From the NCBI GenBank assembly GCA_964468655.1, contig CAYXUG010000042.1, forward strand, positions 1 through 18,180: a stretch of DNA of 18,180 nt, read 5' to 3'. The stretch is from CAYXUG01 sp964468655. GTDB taxonomy: Bacteria; Fidelibacterota; Marinisomatia; Marinisomatales; CAYXUG01. Both the position numbers and the translations under genes were made by a program. The notes under the pieces were generated by a model, which was given only the letters and a program-made list of their open reading frames with translations, made no database searches and was not told the origin of the DNA. Of this stretch, positions 1-7,308 are shown piece by piece. Every line of letters begins with the position of its first letter. Position 1 is the first letter of the stretch.

Positions 1-26
1 AATAAAAGAGCATTAAATTCTAAATG

Positions 27-42
27 TGTAAACCATGTCTAT
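27..42 (+). repeat. Left copy of a 16-bp inverted repeat shared with the right window edge
   Basis: The 16 bases TGTAAACCATGTCTAT recur as an exact reverse complement at 18137-18152, about 18.1 kb away. Both copies lie within 30 bases of a window end. Beyond the 16 bases the flanks share only weak similarity (for example AAGTGTCAC here against AAGACAC in the reverse complement of the right copy). It may be the end of a dispersed element such as an insertion sequence. The repeat is directly visible; its nature is inference. Confidence 0.6.
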
Positions 43-105
43 CCAAGTGTCACTTTTTCCCTTAATAGTGTTTGCAAAAAAGTCAATAAGAGATTTATAT
101 TTCTA

Positions 106-114
106 TGCTATAAT
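106..114 (+). promoter_or_regulatory. Extended -10 promoter of the ffh operon (TGCTATAAT)
   Basis: A perfect TATAAT hexamer at 109-114 is preceded by TGC at 106-108, the extended -10 form that can work with a poor -35. No good -35 lies at the usual 16-18 base spacing; a TTGCAA at 72-77 is too far upstream. A start about 7 bases downstream, near 120-122, would leave an ffh leader of only about 8-10 bases. The stretch 1-129 has no other feature I can support apart from the repeat at 27-42. Confidence 0.5.
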
Positions 115-129
115 TAACCTGAAAAAACC

Positions 130-1446
130 ATGTTTGAACAGATAGAAAAAAGTTTCGGTAAAATTTTACGCCAACTTAAGGGCTACGGCAAGTTGACGGA
201 CCGGAATATTTCCGAGACGTCGCGGGAAATCCGCAAAGCCCTTTTGGAGGCAGATGTGAATTACAAAGTGGTGAAGGAATTCGTCGCTAAGGTCACCGAA
301 TCGGCCAAAGGGAAGGCAGTGCTTAATTCAGTTTCACCGGGACAGCAGTTTGTAAAAATCATCCACGAAGAATTGACAATTCTTCTGGGTGAAAAATCCG
401 CTCCCCTAACTTTTTCAGACAAACCGCCTACTGTCATTTTAATGGCAGGATTGCAGGGTTCGGGAAAAACGACCACAGCGGCAAAACTTGCTAATCTGCT
501 GAAAAAACAGGGGAAACGGTCGCTCCTCGTAGCGGCGGATGTTTACCGCCCCGCAGCTGTGGATCAGTTGGTAATTCTTGGGAAACAGATTGATATCCCC
601 GTCTGGCAAATGGAATATGACGATCCCATTAAAATTTGTGTCAAAGGTATTGAAGAAGCGAAATCGGAAAAGTTGGATGTGGTTATTCTCGACACAGCGG
701 GACGTCTCCATGTTGACAGTGAAATGATGGAGGAGATTGTCCAGATAGCTGAAAATACAAATCCCCATGAAATTTTATATGTGGCTGACGGCATGACTGG
801 TCAGGACGCCGTAAATTCATCTGACATGTTTAATTCTGCGCTGGGCATTACGGGGACTATCCTTACCAAAATGGACGGTGATGCCAGAGGCGGCGCCGCC
901 TTGTCAATCACGACCACCATCGGAAAACCCATTAAATTTGTTGGTGTTGGTGAAAAACTGAATGCGCTTGAGCCGTTCCATCCCGACAGAATGGCGGGGC
1001 GGATTCTCGGTATGGGCGATGTGGTTTCCCTCGTTGAGAAAGCAGAGGGTGAATTTGACAAAGAAAAGGCGGAAAAGGATCTTGAAAAAATCCGTACCAA
1101 TCAATTTACGCTGGAAGATTTCAGGGAACAGTTTGGGCAGATGCAGAAACTTGGCTCCATGGATGAAATTTTGTCCTTGATACCGGGCATCAATAAAAAA
1201 AATATTGTCATGGATGAAAAACAGATTGTCTGGACAAATGCTATTATTGATTCCATGACACCAGCAGAAAGGCGAAATCCTGTGGTTATTAACGGCTCCC
1301 GGAAAAAACGGATTTCCATGGGAAGCGGACGCTCCGTGCAGGAAATAAATTCTTTGCTGAAGCAGTTTGAAGCAATGAAAAAAATGATGAAAACACTAAC
1401 GAATAAGAATCCGTTAATGAAACAATTTAAAGGAATGATTAACTGA
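130..1446 (+). CDS. ffh: Signal recognition particle GTPase Ffh (SRP54)
   Basis: Protein component of the signal recognition particle. It binds 4.5S RNA and signal sequences of nascent membrane and secreted proteins and docks with FtsY to deliver ribosomes to SecYEG. The 438 residues match the usual length. The N domain (about 1-95) starts MFEQIEKSFGKIL, as is typical. The G domain has the P-loop GLQGSGKTT at 107-115, DTAGR at 188-192 and TKMDGDARGG at 246-255. The methionine-rich M domain (about 325-438) carries the RNA-binding stretch around SRKKRISMGSGRS (390-402). The start has no visible Shine-Dalgarno sequence, and an extended -10 sits only 15 bases upstream, so the mRNA may be nearly leaderless. 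It is the first gene of the ffh-rpsP-khpA-rimM-trmD-rplS block, and its stop lies inside the rpsP ribosome binding site. Confidence 0.97.
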   Translation: MFEQIEKSFGKILRQLKGYGKLTDRNISETSREIRKALLEADVNYKVVKEFVAKVTESAKGKAVLNSVSPGQQFVKIIHEELTILLGEKSAPLTFSDKPPTVILMAGLQGSGKTTTAAKLANLLKKQGKRSLLVAADVYRPAAVDQLVILGKQIDIPVWQMEYDDPIKICVKGIEEAKSEKLDVVILDTAGRLHVDSEMMEEIVQIAENTNPHEILYVADGMTGQDAVNSSDMFNSALGITGTILTKMDGDARGGAALSITTTIGKPIKFVGVGEKLNALEPFHPDRMAGRILGMGDVVSLVEKAEGEFDKEKAEKDLEKIRTNQFTLEDFREQFGQMQKLGSMDEILSLIPGINKKNIVMDEKQIVWTNAIIDSMTPAERRNPVVINGSRKKRISMGSGRSVQEINSLLKQFEAMKKMMKTLTNKNPLMKQFKGMIN

Positions 1447-1452
1447 AGGAGG
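1446..1452 (+). promoter_or_regulatory. Shine-Dalgarno AAGGAGG of rpsP, deciding a TTG start
   Basis: AAGGAGG lies 4 bases before the TTG at 1457 and shares its first A with the ffh TGA stop (1444-1446). It supports the TTG start, which gives the family-typical N-terminus MATRIRLKRFG. It also shows that this organism uses anti-Shine-Dalgarno pairing for at least some genes. The overlap with the ffh stop suggests translational coupling. Confidence 0.75.
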
Positions 1453-1456
1453 TATT

Positions 1457-2752
1457 TTGGCTACTCGAATTAGATTGAAAAGATTTGGCAGACGGAACAG
1501 ACCATTTTTTAGAGTGGTTGTGATGGATTCCCGCACAAAGAGAGATGGTAAAGCCGTTGAAGAGGTGGGCTGGTATGATCCCATCAAACTGAAAGATAAT
1601 TTTTCTTTGAAAGAGGATAGAATCAAGCACTGGGTAGAGACAGGGGCAAAACCGTCCATTCCCGTGAAAGGACTGCTTAGAAAAGCGGGACTTCTCCACA
1701 GGTGGCATCTTGAGTCGCAGGGAGCCGATCCCGCAGCGGTTGAACAGGAAATTCAGAAATGGTCATTGGATCAGGTTGAAAAGGAAAAACGGAAAGAGGA
1801 AAAGAAGGAACAGAAAAAGAAAGAGAAAGCTGAACTGGAACTTGAGCAGGAAGTTGCAGAAGAGGAGAAAGTTGAAGAAGCTACAGCAGAAGCGGAAACG
1901 ACAGAATCAGAACCAGTAGTAGAAGAAAAAGCGGAAGAACCCGCAGAAGCCGAAACTGAACAAGGCGAAGTAGCGGAAGAAGTTGCAGTAGAAGAAGAGA
2001 AGATGGAAGATGAGAAGTTAGAAGAAACCACTGAAGTGCCGGAGCCTGTCGCTGATGAAGAAGAACAGATGGCGGAAGAAGTGGTGACAGCAGAAACCGA
2101 CCCGGCAGAAGAAACAGCCGAAGAAAGTGAAGCAGAGCCGGTAGAAGAAGCAGAAGGACAGGAGATGGAAGAGGTGAAGTTAGAAGAGCAGAAGATAGAG
2201 GAAGAGAAGTTAGAAGAAACCACCGAAGAAAGTGGTGATGGGGAAGCAGTTGAGAAAACAGCAGAAGTGGAAGAAACAGCATTGGAGACAGAAGTTGCTA
2301 CTGAAGAAGAACAGACGGCGGAAGAAGTGGTGACAGCAGAAACCGACCCGGCAGAAGAAACAGCAGAAGAATCAGCCGAAGAAAGTAAAGCTGAGCCGGT
2401 AGAAGAAGCAGAAGGACAGGAGATGGAAGAGGTGAAGTTAGAAGAGCAGAAGATAGAGGAAGAGAAGTTAGAAGAAACCACCGAAGAAAGTGAAGCAGAG
2501 CCGGTAGAAGAAGCAGAAGAACAAGAGATAGAAGATGAGAAGATGGAAGAGCCGGGGCCTGTTGCTGATGAAGATGAAAAAACGGAAGATTCACCTGAAG
2601 AAGCGGAAACCACAGAATCAGAACCCGTAGCAGAAGAATCACCAGAAGAAACCGCTGAAGAGAGTGAAACTAAAACATCGGACGATGCGCCTGCTGAGGA
2701 ACCATCGGAAGAGGAAGAAACAGAAAAAAAAGATGAAAATGAGAAAGAGTGA
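1457..2752 (+). CDS. rpsP: 30S ribosomal protein bS16 with a very long acidic C-terminal extension
   Basis: Residues 1 to about 85 are a normal bS16: IRLKRFGRRNRPFFRVVVMDSR, the GWYDP motif at 38-42, and a C-terminal GLLRKAGLLHRW (72-83). Normal bS16 is about 80-100 residues and binds 16S rRNA during assembly of the small subunit. Here the gene continues in frame to 431 residues. After a linker comes a lysine-rich block (about 109-125), then roughly 300 residues of low-complexity Glu/Ala/Thr sequence. Part of the tail is coded by a duplicated DNA segment (2056-2234 and 2302-2492). FCB-group S16 proteins with some acidic tail are known, but this length looks exceptional. The start is TTG with a strong ribosome binding site. 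The tail is probably disordered and strongly negative; its function is unknown. The ORF stays open throughout, which argues against a sequencing artefact, although repeat copy number could be misassembled. Confidence 0.93.
   Translation: MATRIRLKRFGRRNRPFFRVVVMDSRTKRDGKAVEEVGWYDPIKLKDNFSLKEDRIKHWVETGAKPSIPVKGLLRKAGLLHRWHLESQGADPAAVEQEIQKWSLDQVEKEKRKEEKKEQKKKEKAELELEQEVAEEEKVEEATAEAETTESEPVVEEKAEEPAEAETEQGEVAEEVAVEEEKMEDEKLEETTEVPEPVADEEEQMAEEVVTAETDPAEETAEESEAEPVEEAEGQEMEEVKLEEQKIEEEKLEETTEESGDGEAVEKTAEVEETALETEVATEEEQTAEEVVTAETDPAEETAEESAEESKAEPVEEAEGQEMEEVKLEEQKIEEEKLEETTEESEAEPVEEAEEQEIEDEKMEEPGPVADEDEKTEDSPEEAETTESEPVAEESPEETAEESETKTSDDAPAEEPSEEEETEKKDENEKE
2056..2234 (+). repeat. In-frame duplicated segment in the rpsP tail, copy 1
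   Basis: This 179-base stretch is nearly identical to 2302-2492. It begins TGAAGAAGAACAGA and includes GAAGAAGTGGTGACAGCAG and GAAGTTAGAAGAAACCACCG. The second copy is 12 bases longer because of an inserted Ala-Glu-Glu-Ser, so both length and difference are multiples that keep the reading frame. Confidence 0.85.
2302..2492 (+). repeat. In-frame duplicated segment in the rpsP tail, copy 2 (plus partial third copy)
   Basis: Second copy of the 2056-2234 segment, 191 bases, with a 12-base insertion coding AEES. It runs straight into a shorter, more diverged third copy at about 2489-2535, coding EAEPVEEAEEQEIEDEKMEE. This pattern fits repeated slippage or unequal recombination within the acidic tail. 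Confidence 0.8.
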
Positions 2753-2809
2753 TCACACTGTACAAATGTTGTTTGAGAAAAAGCTTAAATAAAGAAACAG
2801 GAGACAGTT

Positions 2810-3043
2810 ATGAAGGAACTAATCGAAACGATCGTCAAGGAATTAGTTGACAAGCCGGATGAAGTCAAAGTTGAACCTCTGGAAAGTGAAAGAACCATCA
2901 TTTATGAACTCTCTGTTGGTGATGGTGACCTGGGCAAAGTGATTGGTAAAAAAGGGCGGACTGCACAAGCGTTAAGAACCATTATATCCGCCATCAGTGC
3001 AAAAGGCGGTGGAAAAAGGGCTATTATGGAAATTGTAGAATAA
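2810..3043 (+). CDS. khpA: KH-domain RNA-binding protein (KhpA/YlqC family)
   Basis: A 77-residue single KH-domain protein. Residues 41-50 (LGKVIGKKGR) hold the GxxG loop (G46-K-K-G49) that contacts single-stranded RNA, followed by the helix TAQALRTIISA. Family members (KhpA) pair with KhpB/Jag and bind many RNAs in Gram-positive bacteria; in other phyla the gene commonly sits between rpsP and rimM, as here. The ATG is preceded by AGGAGA at 2799-2804 with a 5-base gap. The gap after rpsP is 57 bases, and I see no convincing separate promoter in it. rimM follows after 3 bases, so co-transcription is likely. The family is secure; the partner and targets in this organism are not known. Confidence 0.93.
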   Translation: MKELIETIVKELVDKPDEVKVEPLESERTIIYELSVGDGDLGKVIGKKGRTAQALRTIISAISAKGGGKRAIMEIVE

Positions 3044-3046
3044 AAA

Positions 3047-3553
3047 GTGAGTAAAAAGCAGCAACCACGTCTTCGACCTATTGGTAAAATTGTAAGACCT
3101 GCCGGGTTGAAAGGGGATGTTAAAATCATTCCTCTTGTCCCCGATTTTGAGAATTTTGTGAATAACAGGCAAATTCTCATTGGTGACTACCCAGATAATA
3201 TAAAGGATGTCAAATTGAAACAAATTTCACAAAAAGGGAAATTGATCAGATACGAAGTTGACAAGATCAACTCACGGACAGATGCAGAAGAACTGATTGG
3301 CAAAACAGTGTTTGCATCCGTTCAAAAGGATGAAATTTTCTCAGAAGATTTAATCGGTTATGCAGTTGAAACTGTACAGGGGGAATTAATCGGTGAATTA
3401 ATTGATGTACTCCATTTATCGGCTCATGATGTTTATGTGATTGATAATAGCGGTAAAGAAGTTTTAATCCCTGCCATCAACGAATTTGTCCAACAGGTGG
3501 ATTTGAGAAATAAATATATTACCATTAACTCCATAGACGGCTTAATAGACTGA
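3047..3553 (+). CDS. rimM: 16S rRNA processing protein RimM
   Basis: Ribosome maturation factor for the 3' (head) domain of the 30S subunit; in E. coli it binds uS19. The 168 residues match the family. The N-terminal RimM barrel opens with PIGKIVRPAGLKGDVKI (11-27), and the C-terminal PRC-barrel contains the typical VLIPAINEFVQQVDL (139-153). The start is GTG at 3047, 3 bases after the khpA stop; it gives MSKKQQPRLRPIGKI and has no strong ribosome binding site, so coupling to khpA translation is plausible. The stop TGA overlaps the trmD ATG by one base (TGATG). Confidence 0.96.
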   Translation: MSKKQQPRLRPIGKIVRPAGLKGDVKIIPLVPDFENFVNNRQILIGDYPDNIKDVKLKQISQKGKLIRYEVDKINSRTDAEELIGKTVFASVQKDEIFSEDLIGYAVETVQGELIGELIDVLHLSAHDVYVIDNSGKEVLIPAINEFVQQVDLRNKYITINSIDGLID

Positions 3554-4287
3554 TGACAAATATTTTTATCATAACGCCATTTCCTGAACTTGTTGAAGCT
3601 GTTATCAGCGAAAGTATTTTAGGCAGAGCAGTTAAAAAGGAATTGGTCTCTTATCATCTAATCAATGTGAGGGATTTTACGGACGGAAAGTTCAAACAGA
3701 TTGATGACAAACCATTTGGCGGCGGGGCTGGAATGATTATGATGGCAGAACCGCTTTTAAAAGCCGTTGATGCAGCAAAAAAGTTGATGGAAGATTCTTC
3801 CGAAGCTGTGGTGGTTTTTCCCACACCTCAAGGAGATCAATATACTCAGGAAAAAGCGTGGGAGCTGTCAAAAAGTAAAAACATGATTTTTATCTGCGGG
3901 CATTACAAAGGAATTGATGAAAGAATCCGCGAATCTGTTGTTACAGATGAAATTTCCATTGGTGATTATGTCCTTACCAGCGGTGAACTTCCTTCACTTG
4001 TTATCCTTGATTCTGTGGTAAGATTAATCCCCGGTGTTCTGGGAGACGAAGAATCGGCAAAAACCGATTCATTCACGGAAGAATTACTTGACCATCCGCA
4101 CTACACAAGGCCTGAAGTTGTTAAAGGAATTCAGGTACCGGAAGTTTTACTTAGTGGTCATCATGCCAATATAGAAAGTTGGAGAAAAAAAGAACGGGAA
4201 GAGCGCACGGCGGAAAGAAGGCCGGATATTTGGGAAAAATATATTCAGAAAAAAGATAAAAGTTTTGGAGACAAGAGTCATGGATAA
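3553..4287 (+). CDS. trmD: tRNA (guanine-37-N1)-methyltransferase TrmD
   Basis: SAM-dependent enzyme that makes m1G37 in tRNAs reading CNN codons, preventing +1 frameshifting. It is a SPOUT-fold homodimer with a trefoil knot. The 244 residues match the family. Visible motifs are DDKPFGGGAGM (51-61), CGHYKGIDERI (115-125), SIGDYVLTSGELP (135-147), and the C-terminal region with HPHYTRP (181-187) and LLSGHHANIE (199-208). R157 and D172 correspond by context to the catalytic Arg and Asp of the E. coli enzyme (my alignment by eye). Its ATG overlaps the rimM stop by one base, and its own stop overlaps the start of rplS by 8 bases. Confidence 0.97.
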   Translation: MTNIFIITPFPELVEAVISESILGRAVKKELVSYHLINVRDFTDGKFKQIDDKPFGGGAGMIMMAEPLLKAVDAAKKLMEDSSEAVVVFPTPQGDQYTQEKAWELSKSKNMIFICGHYKGIDERIRESVVTDEISIGDYVLTSGELPSLVILDSVVRLIPGVLGDEESAKTDSFTEELLDHPHYTRPEVVKGIQVPEVLLSGHHANIESWRKKEREERTAERRPDIWEKYIQKKDKSFGDKSHG

Positions 4288-4621
4288 ATTAGGCGAATTG
4301 ACAAAAGATTATTTAAAAGCAGATATTCCTGATTTTAAAGCGGGAGATACAATCGGGGTGAATGTAAAAGTTGTAGAAGGCGGACGGGAAAGAATTCAGA
4401 GATTTGAAGGTGTGGTTCTCCAGAAAAAAGGAACTGGAACCAATTCCACTTTCACAGTCAGAAAACTTTCTTCCGGAATTGGTGTTGAACGGATTTTTCC
4501 GCTTAATTCACCGAATATCAGCAGTATTGAAGTGGTACGGAGAGGTAAAGTCAGACAGGCAAGAATCTATTATCTCAGGAAGCTCAAAGGTAAAGCTGCA
4601 CGAATTAAAGAAAAAAGATAA
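4280..4621 (+). CDS. rplS: 50S ribosomal protein bL19
   Basis: Large-subunit protein at the 30S/50S interface. The 113 residues match the family: ADIPDFKAGDTIGVNVKV near the N-terminus (14-31), FEGVVLQKKGTGTNSTFTVR (42-61), and GVERIFPLNSP (68-78). I chose the ATG at 4280 (MDKLGELTKDYLK) over an in-frame TTG at 4265 because it gives the family-typical N-terminus. It also has GGAG at 4267-4270 with 9 bases of spacing. The start lies within the last codons of trmD (8-base overlap), so the two are probably translationally coupled. It is the last gene of the block before the terminator at 4677-4705. Confidence 0.96.
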   Translation: MDKLGELTKDYLKADIPDFKAGDTIGVNVKVVEGGRERIQRFEGVVLQKKGTGTNSTFTVRKLSSGIGVERIFPLNSPNISSIEVVRRGKVRQARIYYLRKLKGKAARIKEKR

Positions 4622-4676
4622 TCGAATTTTTCACCATTCTAAATAATCCTGATTTCAATCTGTACCCAATGAATTG

Positions 4677-4705
4677 CCCACCGTTAATGGTGGGTTCTTT
4701 TGTTT
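4677..4705 (+). terminator. Rho-independent terminator after rplS
   Basis: CCCACC (4677-4682), loop GTTAAT, GGTGGG (4689-4694), then a T-rich run TTCTTTTGTTT (4695-4705). This is a 6-bp G/C-rich stem with a U tract, placed 55 bases after the rplS stop, and it closes the ffh-rplS transcription unit. It lies just before the ATG of the next gene (4719), so that gene depends on read-through or a promoter I cannot identify. Confidence 0.8.
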
Positions 4706-4718
4706 AAAAGTAGTAAAA

Positions 4719-5882
4719 ATGCTTTCAGCAAACTCCAAATATATTATAACAATCACCGGATTGAATCATTTAATTGTCCATGCAGGTATGTTAATCCTGC
4801 CGGCGATTTTCCTGACGCTTATAACAGAATTCAACACGGATATTATTACTCTCGGTAAAATCACCATGTTTTCAAGTTTTGTCTTTGGACTCGGAGCAAT
4901 TCCCACCGGATTTCTCGAAAAACACACCGGAAGTAGAACACTTCTTCTCATTTGTCAAACAGGTATCTTTATTTCAGGACTTCTTGCATTTAACTCAAAA
5001 AGCTTAGATCAACTGATGTTGTCGTTAATTTTGCTGGGGCTTTTTTGCTCAATGTATCACCCGGCGGGATTGACCATGATTTCCAAAAGAATTAAGCAGA
5101 CCGGCCGAGCCATGGGATATCACGGCATGGCAGGGAATTTAGGTCTCGCTTTCGGACCTCTACTGGCGTCGTGGTTTATTCTGTCTTACAACTGGCGGTT
5201 TGCTTATTTAACGATTTCGGTGATTTCCCTTTTGCTTCTTTTTGCAACGTTGGTATTAATACCGGCGCGGCAGCATATTCAAGATATTGATGAGGAGTTC
5301 ACTGTAAAAAAGACAGATATGCCTTCACTCATGATTTATTATCTGATTCTAATTTTGGTTGGATTCACATTTTCAGGGTTTACCACATTTCTCCCGACGC
5401 ATTTTTCAAACTTTTCCGATGGATTGCTGATGAATGTTAAGTCTATTGCGAAAGGCGGATTTTTGACCTCACTGGTGTTGCTGGGAGGAATGATTGGACA
5501 ATGGGTTGCCGGAAGAATGGGAGATAAGTTTGATAAGAAAATACTCTTGTCCGTTATTTTTATTTTTAATATTCCACTCATCCTAATGGTGGGCTACACG
5601 GAAAATTACCTGTTGCTGTTTTTTGCTTTCTTGTTTGGGATTACCTATTTTGCTTACCAGCCCATCGGCAATACACTCCTTTCTGAATTGACGCACTCAA
5701 GTCAACGGGGAATCGGATACGGCATTTCCTTTTTCCTCACTTTTGGGGTGGGATCTGCTGCTGCCTTGATTGGCGGTTATTTAACGGAAAAAGAAGGAAC
5801 ACAACTGGTGTTTATTTATCTTGCCGTCATCATGTTTATTGCATTGTTGTTTACCGTATTGATGAAAAGAATATCAAAATAG
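4719..5882 (+). CDS. Major facilitator superfamily transporter (fosmidomycin-resistance-like)
   Basis: A 387-residue hydrophobic protein with about 12 predicted membrane segments and a central hydrophilic loop (around 190-205), the usual MFS plan. The N-terminus GLNHLIVHAGMLILPAI (14-30), the loop motif GFLEKHTGSR (64-73), and MYHPAGLTMISKR (112-124) followed by RAMGYHGMAGNLG (130-142) resemble the FSR branch of MFS by memory. Substrate cannot be read from the sequence. I chose the ATG at 4719. A longer frame runs back to a TTG at 4674, but that extension would read through the terminator hairpin and adds non-family residues. No clear ribosome binding site is visible. It is transcriptionally separated from the ribosomal block and lies 49 bases before selA. 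Confidence 0.88.
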   Translation: MLSANSKYIITITGLNHLIVHAGMLILPAIFLTLITEFNTDIITLGKITMFSSFVFGLGAIPTGFLEKHTGSRTLLLICQTGIFISGLLAFNSKSLDQLMLSLILLGLFCSMYHPAGLTMISKRIKQTGRAMGYHGMAGNLGLAFGPLLASWFILSYNWRFAYLTISVISLLLLFATLVLIPARQHIQDIDEEFTVKKTDMPSLMIYYLILILVGFTFSGFTTFLPTHFSNFSDGLLMNVKSIAKGGFLTSLVLLGGMIGQWVAGRMGDKFDKKILLSVIFIFNIPLILMVGYTENYLLLFFAFLFGITYFAYQPIGNTLLSELTHSSQRGIGYGISFFLTFGVGSAAALIGGYLTEKEGTQLVFIYLAVIMFIALLFTVLMKRISK

Positions 5883-5894
5883 CCATGGATTATC

Positions 5895-5923
5895 TTGCAA
5901 TTAAAGTAAACACCGTCTATTTT
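5895..5923 (+). promoter_or_regulatory. Possible promoter of selA (TTGCAA-17-TATTTT)
   Basis: TTGCAA at 5895-5900 and TATTTT at 5918-5923 are separated by 17 bases. The predicted transcript start would fall within a few bases of the selA ATG at 5932, giving a leaderless or near-leaderless message. That agrees with the absence of a Shine-Dalgarno sequence there. The hexamers are only moderate matches in AT-rich DNA, so this is tentative. Confidence 0.3.
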
Positions 5924-5931
5924 TTGGTATT

Positions 5932-7308
5932 ATGAGTCTAAAAAATATTCCATCTGTCAACGCAGTTTTGAATGCTCTCGATTTATCAGAGATTAATGTT
6001 CCGCTTCCCTATATTACTGATGTGGTCAGAAATCTGTTAAACGATTACAGGAGACAGGCGAAAAACGGTGAAATGAATTTGAGTCAAAGTGAAATCGTGA
6101 AACAGATAAAAAGTGAAATAAAAAACCTCAACTCCTGTTCGCTTAATCAGGTGATTAACGGAACGGGTATTGTTCTGCATACGGGACTTGGAAGAGCGCC
6201 CATTTCAGAAACCATGTTGAAAAAACTGTCAAAGACAATAACAGGATATTCGTCTCTTGAATTTGATATAAAAACAGGCACAAGAGGTGAAAGGAATGAT
6301 CACGTAGAACCGCTGCTGAACAGTCTCACCGGAGTAGAAAAATCACTTGTTGTGAACAATAATGCGGCGGCGGTACTCCTTGCACTCAACACACTAGCAG
6401 AGGGAAAAGAAGTAATCGTCTCCCGCGGGCAGCTGGTTGAAATAGGCGGATCGTTTCGAATTCCCGATGTCATTCGAAAAAGTAGCGCAATAATGGTTGA
6501 AGTCGGTACCACCAATCGCTCTCATTTAAAAGATTACGAAAAAACCATTACTGCAAACACCGGAATGATTCTTGTTGTCCATACGAGCAATTATCTCATT
6601 GAAGGATTCACAAAAGAAGTTTCACTATCGGAATTAAGGGTACTCTGCAGAAAAAAGAAAATTCCGCTAGTTGTTGATTTAGGCAGCGGAGCGCTTCAAA
6701 ACCTCGAGGAAATCGGACTCCCCAAAGAACCGGTTGTTTCCGAAACGCTGAAGTCCGGCGCTGACCTTGTAACATTCTCCGGGGATAAATTGCTGGGCGG
6801 ACCGCAAGCGGGAATTATTTGCGGAAAAAAACGACTGGTGAACCGGCTCCATAAAAATCCACTGTACCGGACTCTCAGATGCAATAAAATCACACTTTCC
6901 CATTTGGAGCTTACTTTAAGAGATTATGAAAATTCAAGCAAAAGCAATTCCAATCTCGCAGCCCGCATGTTTACCACACCGCAAAAAACACTTCGCAAAA
7001 GGGGGAACAAAATCGTTGATGGATTAACAAAGAAAATCGTGGCGCAGTTGGGGATAAAAGTCATCACATCCCAGGTTGAAGCGGGGAGTGGATCGCTGCC
7101 TACAAAAACAATGGAAAGCGCAACCCTGCAATTTGATCCTGCCACCACTACGCCATCCAAACTGGCGCACTATTTCAGAAATACAGAAATTCCCATAGTG
7201 GGATACATTTCAGCAAACAAATTTTATATTGATTTAAAAGCGGTACTTCCCAAACAGGATTCCTGCATTGCTTCGGCAATCAATCAAATATTCAATAAAT
7301 TTAAATAA
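5932..7308 (+). CDS. selA: L-seryl-tRNA(Sec) selenium transferase (selenocysteine synthase)
   Basis: PLP enzyme that converts seryl-tRNA(Sec) to selenocysteyl-tRNA(Sec) using selenophosphate. The 458 residues match the bacterial family, a homodecamer in E. coli. The N-terminus MSLKNIPSVNAVLNAL and a helical tRNA-binding domain (about 1-70) precede the fold-type I core. Motifs include NGTGIVLHTGLGRAP (76-90), VNNNAAAVLLAL (141-152), RGQLVEIGGSFRIP (165-178), DLGSGAL (249-255), and SGDKLLGGPQAG (283-294), with K286 as the expected PLP lysine. Its stop overlaps the selB ATG by one base (TAATG). No selD or selC lies in the window, so selenophosphate and tRNA(Sec) must come from elsewhere in the genome. 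Confidence 0.96.
   Translation: MSLKNIPSVNAVLNALDLSEINVPLPYITDVVRNLLNDYRRQAKNGEMNLSQSEIVKQIKSEIKNLNSCSLNQVINGTGIVLHTGLGRAPISETMLKKLSKTITGYSSLEFDIKTGTRGERNDHVEPLLNSLTGVEKSLVVNNNAAAVLLALNTLAEGKEVIVSRGQLVEIGGSFRIPDVIRKSSAIMVEVGTTNRSHLKDYEKTITANTGMILVVHTSNYLIEGFTKEVSLSELRVLCRKKKIPLVVDLGSGALQNLEEIGLPKEPVVSETLKSGADLVTFSGDKLLGGPQAGIICGKKRLVNRLHKNPLYRTLRCNKITLSHLELTLRDYENSSKSNSNLAARMFTTPQKTLRKRGNKIVDGLTKKIVAQLGIKVITSQVEAGSGSLPTKTMESATLQFDPATTTPSKLAHYFRNTEIPIVGYISANKFYIDLKAVLPKQDSCIASAINQIFNKFK

Noticed and set aside
1771..2613. 280-residue serine-rich open frame on the minus strand, opposite the rpsP tail
   Set aside because: It is the mirror of the GAA/GAG-rich sense sequence (TTC/CTC read as Phe/Ser/Leu repeats); no start signal or family resemblance. 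The sense frame contains the real S16 domain.
4265..4279. Longer rplS start at TTG 4265
   Set aside because: GGAG at 4267-4270 is positioned for the ATG at 4280, which also gives the family-typical N-terminus.
4404..4646. 80-residue plus-strand frame overlapping rplS
   Set aside because: Out-of-frame shadow of a clear bL19 gene with no recognisable features.
4674..4718. Upstream extension of the MFS transporter to a TTG start
   Set aside because: The added residues would be coded by the terminator hairpin and U tract; the ATG at 4719 gives a normal MFS N-terminus.
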